This document shows, in pieces, positions 1 to 6,016 of a stretch of DNA of 27,749 nucleotides (the first letter of the stretch is position 1; every line of letters starts with the position of its first letter). Source of the stretch: Dehalococcoidia bacterium SM23_28_2 (GTDB lineage Bacteria; Chloroflexota; Dehalococcoidia; SM23-28-2); assembly GCA_001303545.1 (NCBI GenBank), contig LJUA01000008.1:1-27749 (forward strand), written 5' to 3'. A program made the position numbers and the translations under genes. The notes under the pieces are model-generated. The model worked only from the letters and a program-made list of their open reading frames with translations, was not told the origin of the DNA and did no database searches.

Positions 1-266
1 ATGAACACGACGTCCGTCCCCTCCTGCTCCAGCAGGCGCAGGTCGCGCTCGGGGTCGCGAGGGTAGCGCTGGTAGTCCTCCTGCGGGCCGAACTGGGTGG
101 GGTTAACGAAGATGGTGGCCACCAAGTGGTCGTTTTCGGGGCGGGCGCGGCGCACCAGCGACAGATGGCCTTCGTGGAGATAGCCCATAGTGGGCACGAG
201 GCCGACGCTGCCCGCCATCTCGGCGCGCAGGCAGCGCATCTCGGCCACGGTGGTCACCACTCGCAT
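1..266 (-). CDS. panC: Pantoate--beta-alanine ligase (pantothenate synthetase), N-terminal part
   Basis: PanC joins pantoate and beta-alanine with ATP in the last step of cytoplasmic pantothenate synthesis. Only the first 88 residues are in the window; the gene continues past the left edge. The N-terminus reads MRVVTTVAEMR, followed by the nucleotide-binding segment VPTMGYLHEGHLSLV with the HxGH signature (H31, H34), and then IFVNPTQFGP, a strongly conserved PanC block. The ATG at 266-264 is chosen because it gives the usual PanC N-terminus. No good Shine-Dalgarno sequence precedes it; a strong hairpin (283-316) lies just upstream instead. It is the third gene of a panD-panB-panC operon, 76 nt after panB. 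Identity is near certain from the motifs and the neighbours. Confidence 0.95.
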   Translation of the reverse strand, partial: MRVVTTVAEMRCLRAEMAGSVGLVPTMGYLHEGHLSLVRRARPENDHLVATIFVNPTQFGPQEDYQRYPRDPERDLRLLEQEGTDVVF

Positions 267-282
267 GTTGCCCGAATGCCAA

Positions 283-316
283 CCGCATCCCTGCTGGCCG
301 GCAAGCAGGGATGCGG
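283..316 (-). other. 13-bp perfect hairpin between panB and panC
   Basis: CCGCATCCCTGCT (283-295) and AGCAGGGATGCGG (304-316) are exact reverse complements around an 8-nt loop. The structure lies wholly between the panB stop and the panC start. On the minus strand it is not followed by a run of T, so it is not a classical intrinsic terminator. It could be an RNA-processing or stability element, or a partial block that lowers panC expression. Confidence 0.75.
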
Positions 317-342
317 CGAAATCTGGTCGAAGCCGCTCTCGT

Positions 343-1182
343 CTACACCAGGTGGGTCAACTCGGAGAGAGCGGCCTCGTCCATGATGAAGCTTTCCTTA
401 TCGGTGGGGAATCGGCCCTCGGCCACCTCGGCCATGTACTCTCGGACGGCCCGGTCGACCTCCCCCGCCAGGCGAGCGTACTGCTTGGCGTGCTTGGGGA
501 CGAAGTCGGGGTACAGGCCGAGCATGTCGTGGAACACCTGAACCTGGCCGTCGCAGTGAGGCCCGGCGCCGATGCCGATGGTCGGTATGGTCAGCCGCTC
601 GGTGATAAGCCTGGCCAGGACAGCGGGGATCGTCTCCAGGACGATGGCATAGGCGCCCGCCTCCTCCAGCACCTGGGCGTCGTTGATGAGCTTGACGGCG
701 GCGGCTGGCGTCTTGCCCTGCACCTTGTAGCCGCCGAAGCGATGCAGCGACTGAGGCGTCAGGCCGATGTGGCCCATGACCGGAATGCCCGCCTCCACCA
801 GTCGGCGCACCGTCTCAGCAACCGACCTGCCGCCCTCCAGCTTGACCGACTGAGCGCCGCCCTCTTGCATCAGGCGGCCGGCGTTGCGCATAGCGTCCTC
901 GGGCCCAGCCTGATAGCTCATGAAGGGCATGTCGGCCACCACGTGCGCTCGCTGGCTACCCCGCACCACCGCCTTGACGTGGTGCAGCATGTCGGCCATG
1001 GTCACCGGCAGTGTGGAGTCGTAACCCAGGACAACCATGCCCAGGCTATCGCCCACCAGGATGATGGGCACACCCGCCTCGTCCACGATCCTGGCGCCGG
1101 GGTAGTCGTAGGCGGTGAGCATGGCGATCTTCTCGCCACGCTTCTTCATCGCCCTGAGGTCGTGGATCGATACGCGCTTCAT
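343..1182 (-). CDS. panB: 3-methyl-2-oxobutanoate hydroxymethyltransferase (ketopantoate hydroxymethyltransferase)
   Basis: PanB transfers a hydroxymethyl group from 5,10-methylenetetrahydrofolate to 2-oxoisovalerate, giving ketopantoate, the first committed step of the pantoate branch. The 279-residue length fits the family. Visible family features: the MLTAYDYPGARI start, the metal-binding Asp in VGDSLGMV (D45), Asp84 in ADMPFMSY, the VKLEGG block (K114, E116), the GHIGLTPQ loop and the VLETIPA segment with the presumed catalytic Glu. The ATG at 1182-1180 is preceded by a strong GGAGGAGG ribosome-binding site; a 26-residue in-frame extension upstream runs into panD and is rejected. It starts 10 nt after the panD stop, so the two genes are clearly co-transcribed. 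Confidence 0.97.
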   Translation of the reverse strand: MKRVSIHDLRAMKKRGEKIAMLTAYDYPGARIVDEAGVPIILVGDSLGMVVLGYDSTLPVTMADMLHHVKAVVRGSQRAHVVADMPFMSYQAGPEDAMRNAGRLMQEGGAQSVKLEGGRSVAETVRRLVEAGIPVMGHIGLTPQSLHRFGGYKVQGKTPAAAVKLINDAQVLEEAGAYAIVLETIPAVLARLITERLTIPTIGIGAGPHCDGQVQVFHDMLGLYPDFVPKHAKQYARLAGEVDRAVREYMAEVAEGRFPTDKESFIMDEAALSELTHLV

Positions 1183-1192
1183 GTCCTCCTCC

Positions 1193-1582
1193 CTACGCCA
1201 CCGCTCTCTGCGGCTCGACGGCGGCGGCGCCGCCCAGGTGATCGATCCTATTCTCCTCATCGACGTACACCAGCCGAGGCTGGAAGGACCGCGCCTCCTC
1301 GTCGCTCATTGACGCATAGGCGAGGATGATCACCAGGTCACCCTCGTGGACAAGATGAGCAGCGGCGCCGTTGATGATCACCTCGCCACTGCCCCGCTCA
1401 CCCTCAATGACGTAGGTCTCCAGACGAGCACCGTTGGTTATGTCGAGTATATGTACCAGCTCAAAGGGCAGGAGGCCCGCCGCCTCTCTGAGGATCGGAT
1501 CCAGAGTGAGACTGCCCTCATAGTCGAGATCGGCCCCGGTGACGTGGGCACGGTGAATCTTGCTCCTGAGCATGGTCCTCAT
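1193..1582 (-). CDS. panD: Aspartate 1-decarboxylase proenzyme
   Basis: PanD decarboxylates aspartate to beta-alanine, which PanC then uses. It is a pyruvoyl enzyme made by self-cleavage of a proenzyme at a Gly-Ser bond; here that bond is G23-S24 in the motif DYEGSLTLD. Other family marks are KIHRAHVTGADLDY at the N-terminus, NGARLETYVI, and the INGAAAHL / GDLVIILAYA blocks. The ATG at 1582-1580 (129 aa) has a GAGGGGG ribosome-binding site; an internal ATG three codons later is an alternative. First gene of the pan operon, and the one directly behind the leader terminator described separately, so its expression, and that of panB and panC, is probably controlled by termination and read-through in the leader. 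Confidence 0.96.
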   Translation of the reverse strand: MRTMLRSKIHRAHVTGADLDYEGSLTLDPILREAAGLLPFELVHILDITNGARLETYVIEGERGSGEVIINGAAAHLVHEGDLVIILAYASMSDEEARSFQPRLVYVDEENRIDHLGGAAAVEPQRAVA

Positions 1583-1773
1583 ATCGACCCCCTCTGCTTT
1601 CTCGCCTGGCACAAGAAAAACCCTCTCGGGTCACGACCGAGAGGGTCTCACAGATAGTCGTTTTCCAGCTATATGTGCCGTCTCGGTCGGTTGCCCGATC
1701 CAAGCGAGCTCTCGCTTCTGGCTATAGACGGCGCTTATCGCGCCTTGGCTCACCGCCTATTAGGGTCGGTGGC
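1583..1773 (-). promoter_or_regulatory. Structured 5' leader of the panDBC transcript, candidate transcription attenuator
   Basis: About 190 nt lie between the predicted transcription start (near 1773) and panD, with no convincing gene. The leader holds the terminator at 1616-1645. It also holds the segment CGACCGAGA (minus strand, 1689-1681), which is an exact 9-nt complement of TCTCGGTCG (1642-1634). That second segment contains part of the terminator's 5' arm, so the two pairings exclude each other, as in an antiterminator/terminator switch. A further compact hairpin, AGCGAG-ct-CTCGCT, sits at 1703-1716. A conserved 'pan' RNA motif is known upstream of pan genes in Chloroflexi and Firmicutes; whether this leader contains it cannot be decided by eye. 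Confidence 0.6.
1616..1645 (-). terminator. Intrinsic terminator in the panD leader (attenuator)
   Basis: CCCTCTCGG (1621-1629) and CCGAGAGGG (1637-1645) form a perfect 9-bp stem with a 7-nt loop. On the minus strand the stem is followed directly by TTTTTCTTGT, which is the classical intrinsic-terminator layout. It lies downstream of the presumed panD promoter and about 35-60 nt upstream of the panD start codon, with no gene between. It must therefore act on the pan transcript itself or on nothing. Confidence 0.85.
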
Positions 1774-1779
1774 AATGAC

Positions 1780-1808
1780 ACTATACACTGCCGGTCGCCT
1801 TATGGCAA
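1780..1808 (-). promoter_or_regulatory. Sigma-70-type promoter for panDBC
   Basis: On the minus strand TTGCCA (1808-1803) and TATAGT (1785-1780) are separated by exactly 17 nt. This predicts a transcription start near 1773 and a long structured leader before panD. Confidence 0.65.
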
Positions 1809-1814
1809 TAGCCC

Positions 1815-1843
1815 TTGACCGAAGATTTGAAACCGGATTCAAT
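1815..1843 (+). promoter_or_regulatory. Possible promoter for the EamA transporter gene
   Basis: TTGACC (1815-1820), a 17-nt spacer and TTCAAT (1838-1843) lie about 100 nt upstream of the transporter start. It is back to back with the panD promoter. The -10 box is only a partial match. Confidence 0.35.
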
Positions 1844-1941
1844 AGAACCAAAGCCTTCGAGCTGCTGCCACAGCTCACCATTGCTTGCTCCCGATTGCGT
1901 ATCCCTGCGCCTTCGCTCGGCGCCGACGCTCACGAGTCAGA

Positions 1942-2826
1942 ATGAACCCTCGCTCTCTCGGCGTGCTTCTGCTTCTAGGCTCCGTCTGGGGAGCCTCCTT
2001 CCTGTTCATCAAGGTAGTGGTGGAGGAGACATCCCCGCTGGCCCTGGTGCAGGGCCGAATCACCTTCGGCGCCCTGGCCATCGTCGCCGTCATGGCCTTC
2101 GATCGCCGTCGCTCAGCCGGAACGTCTCCCCGCCTGTGGCCGAAGGTAATCGCCCTAGCCTTGCTGAACAGCATCGTCCCCTTCTTTCTCATATCCTGGG
2201 GCGAGATCCACATCGACAGCGGCAGGGCATCCGTCCTCAACTCCACCATGCCCCTGTTCACCGCCCTGTTCGCCAGCCTCATCCTGGCCGACGAGCGGCT
2301 GACCTGGCTCCGGCTTTCCGGCCTCCTGATGGGCCTCCTGGGAGTGGCTGTCCTGGCCGGCGGCGATATCACGAATGTCACCGATTCAAGCGTTCTGGGG
2401 CAGATGGCGGTGGTAGGGTCGGCGGCCTGCTACGGCGCCGGCGCTGTCTATGCCCGGATACTCCTCCACTCCGAAGACCCCCTCAGTCTATCCAGGCTTC
2501 AGATGGTGATCGGAACCTTCATCCTGGCGCCAGTCCTGTTCGCCGTCGACGGAGTCCCGGACTACAACCTGAGCCTGGAGGCCTGGCTATCTCTTATCAC
2601 ACTGGGCATACTGGGCACCGGCCTGGCGTGGATCGCCTACTTCTGGCTTCTGAGCACCATAGGCAGCGTCAGGGCGTCCCTGGTAACCTATATCGTCCCT
2701 ATCATGGGACTGATCCTCGGTTGGGCCGTATTGAACGAGTCGGTCGGCATCAACAGCATCGTCGGCTGCGCGCTGATCATCCTGGGGGTAACGACCGTAA
2801 TACGACCGCGTGCCGCGGCTGGCTAG
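1942..2826 (+). CDS. EamA/DMT-family transporter (inner-membrane permease)
   Basis: A 294-residue, very hydrophobic protein with about ten predicted membrane segments arranged as two EamA repeats (roughly residues 5-140 and 150-290). The family's opening pattern is visible in GSVWGASFLFIKVV, with the second repeat ending in YIVPIMGLILGWAVLNE and IGCALIILGV-like sequence. EamA proteins export or import small metabolites such as amino acids or nucleotides; the substrate cannot be told from sequence. The ATG at 1942 is chosen because the upstream in-frame TTG (1885) adds a charged, non-membrane stretch. It is divergent from panD, and its stop overlaps the stop of the convergent peptidase gene by 4 nt around a CTAG. 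Its place beside the pan operon may be chance or may hint at transport of a pantothenate-related compound. Confidence 0.88.
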   Translation: MNPRSLGVLLLLGSVWGASFLFIKVVVEETSPLALVQGRITFGALAIVAVMAFDRRRSAGTSPRLWPKVIALALLNSIVPFFLISWGEIHIDSGRASVLNSTMPLFTALFASLILADERLTWLRLSGLLMGLLGVAVLAGGDITNVTDSSVLGQMAVVGSAACYGAGAVYARILLHSEDPLSLSRLQMVIGTFILAPVLFAVDGVPDYNLSLEAWLSLITLGILGTGLAWIAYFWLLSTIGSVRASLVTYIVPIMGLILGWAVLNESVGINSIVGCALIILGVTTVIRPRAAAG

Positions 2827-3831
2827 CGTCGCACTTCTCCCAGCGAAGGCACGCCCGCCAGCCCTCGCGCCTCCGTCACCGCCCGCACGATGGCCCGCTC
2901 TACCGCTCGTGCGGCCAGCGCGCCCAGCGTGATGATATCGGCCGCCGCTTCGGTGGCGCCTGTAGCCAGCGAGAAGAAGAGGTCACCGTCCACAGGCGTG
3001 TGAGCAGGACGAACGGCCCGCGCTAGGCCGTCGTGGGCCATCACCGCCAGGCGATAGGCCTGCTCTCTGTTCAGGCGAGCGTTGGTGGCCACCACTCCGA
3101 TGGTGCTGTTAGTGAAGCCACCGGACAGGGCGGAGGCAGGTCTTCGCTGCAGGATGTCCAGGGTGCTCAGGAAGCCGCCCCCCTCGTCCCTGGGGCCGGC
3201 CAGAATGCGGCCGCTATCGGGGTCAACGACCTCGCCGAGGCAGTTCACCGCCACCAGCGCCCCGACGATGATGCCGCCCGCAGTCCCTTCGCTGGCGGTG
3301 CCGATGCCGCCCTTGACCGCTCGCTCCATGCCCAGGGCCTTGCCCACGGTGGCGCCACAGCCGGCGCCCACGCTCCCCTGGGCGATTCGACCGCTCCTGG
3401 CGGCTTCACAGGCGGCATAGCCGGCGGCGGCATCGGGGCGCACGTCCGAGCGGCCGATGGACAGGTCGTAGAGCACAGCCCCCACTACTATGGGCACCAG
3501 ACCAGCGGGGGTCGAAAGGCCGACGCCCCGCTCCTCCAGGTAGCGCATCACCCCCGCAGCGGCATCCAGGCCGAAGGCGCTGCCGCCGCTGAGGAGGACA
3601 GCATGGATGCGCTCCACAAGGTTGCCGGGGCGCAGAAGATCGGTTTCGCGCGTACAGGTTGCCGGGGCGCAGAAGATCGGTTTCGCGCGTACCGGGGGCG
3701 CCGCCGCGCACGTCGACGGCAGCGACGGCGCCCCCTTCGTGCAGAACTACGGTACAGCCGGTGGCTGCCCGCCGGTTGGTCCAGTGGCCGACGCGCAGGC
3801 CGGGGATGGCAGTGATGGCGTCAGGCGGCAC
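2823..3831 (-). pseudogene. P1-family (DmpA-like, S58) peptidase, frameshifted by a 37-bp tandem duplication
   Basis: The two fragments together match the P1/DmpA family of self-processing N-terminal-nucleophile peptidases. The first part (GTG start at 3831) gives ITAIPGLRVGHWTN and TGCTVVL; the second (from 3617 down to the stop at 2823) gives LLSGGSAFGLDAA and the self-cleavage and nucleophile region TNSTIGVVATNA. The reading frame breaks inside an exact tandem duplication of 37 bp (3619-3655 and 3656-3692). As 37 is not a multiple of three, the protein shifts frame after residue 59 and stops at 3406. Removing one copy restores a continuous protein of about 323 residues, a normal family length. 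The second fragment has a GTG at 3617 but no ribosome-binding site. Either a recent mutation or an assembly error; all other family motifs are intact. It follows the thiolase by 9 nt. Confidence 0.85.
3619..3692. repeat. Exact 37-bp tandem duplication
   Basis: Positions 3619-3655 and 3656-3692 are identical over 37 bases, beginning AGGTTGCCGGGGCG and ending TTTCGCGCGTAC, with no intervening bases. The flanking bases differ, so the unit is exactly 37 bp. It lies inside the P1-family peptidase gene and causes its frameshift. Confidence 0.98.
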
Positions 3832-3840
3832 TAGTGCTTA

Positions 3841-5085
3841 CTAGTAATTCTCCCGCTCCCAGGCTACGGACATACCCATGCCGCTGCCCAGGCACAGCGT
3901 GGTCAGACCCCAGCGAGCGTTGCGCCGCTCCATCTCGTAGGCCAGGGTGCCCACCAGGCGGCCGCCAGTGGCCCCCAGGGGGTGGCCCAGAGCGATGGCG
4001 CCGCCGTTGACATTCAGCCGCTCATCCCATTCGTTCGTGCCCAGCCCGCGCGTCACCGCAACGACCTGGCAGGCAAAAGCCTCGTTCAGCTCGATGAGCT
4101 CAAACTGGTCCAGCTTCATGCCGGTGCGCTGGAGCAGCTTCTGGGTGGCAGGCAGCGGACCGATGCCCATGACCTCGGGGTCGACGCCAACGGTGGCAGC
4201 AGCGCGGTAGGTGAGCAGCGGCTTGTAGCCCAGCTCCTTGGCCTTCTCCTTGGACATCAGCAGCACCAGGGTGGCACCATCGGTGCGAGGGCAGGAGTTG
4301 CCCGCCGTCACCGCGCCGTCAGGCTTGTAGGCCCCCTTCAGCGTGGCCAGCTTCTCCAGGCTGCTCTCGCGGCGGGGGTTCTGATCCTTGTCGATGGTCT
4401 CAGTGCGGCCATCGAGGTACTCGATAGTGAGGGGGACGATCTCCCTGTCGAACTTGCCTGTGTCCTGAGCAGCCACCGCCCTCTCCTGGCTCGCCTGGGC
4501 GAACTTGTCGGAGTCCGCGCGGGAGATGTTGTACACCTCGGACAGCTTCTCCGCCGTCTGCCCCATGTTCATGATCCAGGGCGCCTTGATGCTGAACCAC
4601 TGGGGCAATACCTTGGCCTGCCTGTCCGGGTACATATTCCAGTTTTCCCGCTTCATGAACTCCATCGCGACCTGCGGGTTGTCGAAGGATAGAGCATCGC
4701 CCCCGGGTGGTATAGGCCCCAGGCGGTCCATGGTCTCCGCGCCACCGGCCAGGACAATGTCCGACATGCCGCAAATGATGGCGTGGGCCCCCATGAGTAT
4801 ACACTGGAGAGCAGACGCACACTGCTTGTTTATGTCGGAGGCGGAGATGGTGTCGGGAAAGCCCGCCTCGAACAAGTACATACGGGCGCGGACCAGCCCG
4901 CCCGCCAAGCCCACCGAGCCCATGCTGAACTCGTCTATCATGTTCGGGTCCAGCTTGTTCCGCTCGACGATGGCTTTCATCAGGGGCACCACCAAGTCGA
5001 CGTGGGTGATATCGCGCAAGACCCCTCTGGCCCCCGCCCTTGCGAAGGGCGTCCGCACGGCATCAACAACAACCGCTTCTGTCAT
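3841..5085 (-). CDS. Thiolase family protein (acetyl-CoA C-acyltransferase)
   Basis: A 414-residue thiolase, the enzyme class that condenses two acyl-CoA units or cleaves 3-ketoacyl-CoA. The active-site cysteine is C89 in INKQCASALQ. Further motifs in order are AGGAETMDRLG, ELNEAFACQVVAV, GGAIALGHPLGATGGR (catalytic His) and the C-terminal TLCLGSGMGMSV (second Cys). The start ATG at 5085 is preceded by AAAGGAGG, a near-perfect ribosome-binding site. The C-terminal block has CLGSG where CxGGG is more usual, a mild variation. It sits 35 nt behind mutM and 9 nt before the damaged peptidase, on the polA-mutM strand. Degradative or biosynthetic use cannot be decided; the other acyl-CoA genes in the window favour beta-oxidation-like metabolism. 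Confidence 0.93.
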   Translation of the reverse strand: MTEAVVVDAVRTPFARAGARGVLRDITHVDLVVPLMKAIVERNKLDPNMIDEFSMGSVGLAGGLVRARMYLFEAGFPDTISASDINKQCASALQCILMGAHAIICGMSDIVLAGGAETMDRLGPIPPGGDALSFDNPQVAMEFMKRENWNMYPDRQAKVLPQWFSIKAPWIMNMGQTAEKLSEVYNISRADSDKFAQASQERAVAAQDTGKFDREIVPLTIEYLDGRTETIDKDQNPRRESSLEKLATLKGAYKPDGAVTAGNSCPRTDGATLVLLMSKEKAKELGYKPLLTYRAAATVGVDPEVMGIGPLPATQKLLQRTGMKLDQFELIELNEAFACQVVAVTRGLGTNEWDERLNVNGGAIALGHPLGATGGRLVGTLAYEMERRNARWGLTTLCLGSGMGMSVAWERENY

Positions 5086-5120
5086 CCTCTTCCTCCTTTC
5101 AGCGGCCTACGCTGCTTGAC

Positions 5121-5936
5121 TCACCGCTGACAGAGCGGGCAGAAGTGAGTGCTTCGCCCGCCTACTTTGATACGCTCGATAGGTGTGCCGCAATTGTAGC
5201 AGGGCTCGCCTGTCCGCCGATAAACCTTCACGTGCCACTGATGCTGACCTTCGCGGCCCTCGGCATCCACATAGTCGCGGAAGCTGCTGCCGCGATGGCC
5301 CATCGCCTCCAGCAGGGCGTCTCCGATGGCCTTGTGCAGCCGACTCAGCTCATCGGCAGCCAGGCTCTCGGCTGGCCGACGGGGATGGATGCCCGCCAGG
5401 AAGAGCGCCTCCTCCGAGTAGATGTTGCCCAGGCCAGCCAGCGCCGCCTGGTCCATCAGCACGGCCTTTATGCTAGCCGATCTGCCATCTATGAGCGAGC
5501 GCAGGGTCTGGGGGGTCACGCCCTCCAGGGCATCGGGCCCCAGCTTGCCCACGATCGGCTCCGCTTCTTCCACCAGCCACATATTGCCCAGCTTGCGCAG
5601 ATCAGTGTAGCGCAGCTCATTGCTATCATCCAGCGAAAGGGAAATCCGGAGATATGGTTCCTCCGGCGCGTCCTTGGGCCGATGGAGAAGAGCGCCCGTC
5701 ATCCGCAGGTGAACGATGAGATAGCGCCCATCGGAAAGGTGGAACAGGAGGTACTTGCCCCGCCGAGAGATATGCTCTATCCGCTGTCCGGCCAGGGCGC
5801 GGGCAAACTCCGCCGGCGACGGCCACCGAACGATGCGCTCCGCCCCCGGCGATATGCGCACGCGGCGGAACGTCCGGCCCACCACCCGCGACAGCAGGTC
5901 ACGCCGGATGGTCTCGACCTCGGGGAGTTCAGGCAC
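5121..5936 (-). CDS. mutM: Formamidopyrimidine-DNA glycosylase (Fpg/MutM)
   Basis: Base-excision repair enzyme that removes 8-oxoguanine and ring-opened purines and cuts the abasic site. The protein begins (M)PELPEVETIRRDL, with catalytic Pro2 and Glu3, which fixes the start at the GTG 5936-5934; a longer in-frame ORF from 5990 would bury Pro2 and is rejected. Other landmarks are the conserved lysine in RRGKYLLF (K61), the RMTGAL segment, the helix-two-turn-helix GLGNIYSEEALF, and a C-terminal four-cysteine zinc finger (CYNCGT ... HFCPLCQR). Length is 271 aa, normal for the family. A GAGGTAGGGG tract serves as ribosome-binding site. It lies 80 nt after polA, the usual partner in repair synthesis, with a hairpin between them. 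Confidence 0.97.
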   Translation of the reverse strand: MPELPEVETIRRDLLSRVVGRTFRRVRISPGAERIVRWPSPAEFARALAGQRIEHISRRGKYLLFHLSDGRYLIVHLRMTGALLHRPKDAPEEPYLRISLSLDDSNELRYTDLRKLGNMWLVEEAEPIVGKLGPDALEGVTPQTLRSLIDGRSASIKAVLMDQAALAGLGNIYSEEALFLAGIHPRRPAESLAADELSRLHKAIGDALLEAMGHRGSSFRDYVDAEGREGQHQWHVKVYRRTGEPCYNCGTPIERIKVGGRSTHFCPLCQR

Positions 5937-5956
5937 CCCTACCCCTACCTCGAGAA

Positions 5957-5981
5957 GTGCCGCAACCCCCGGCTGCGGCAC
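5957..5981 (-). other. 8-bp hairpin between polA and mutM
   Basis: GTGCCGCA (5957-5964) and TGCGGCAC (5974-5981) are exact inverted repeats around a 9-nt loop. The structure lies between the polA stop and the mutM ribosome-binding site. On the minus strand it is followed by TTCTCG rather than a T run, so it would be a weak terminator or a processing site. Confidence 0.5.
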
Positions 5982-6016
5982 GGCGAACACGACTCCAGGG
6001 TCTCACGTCTAGACCT

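Noticed and set aside
1815..3026. 403-codon plus-strand open frame overlapping the EamA gene
   Set aside because: Arg/Pro/His-rich shadow frame; the EamA frame has clear membrane segments and family pattern.
3619..3692. CRISPR-like or mobile-element repeat
   Set aside because: Only two directly abutting copies with no spacer, inside a coding gene; a simple tandem duplication explains it.
3406..3831. Two separate genes in place of one frameshifted P1-family peptidase
   Set aside because: The two frames join into one family-length protein when one repeat copy is removed, and the second fragment has no ribosome-binding site.
5937..5990. Longer mutM start at 5990
   Set aside because: MutM needs Pro2 at the processed N-terminus; only the GTG at 5936 gives (M)PELPE.
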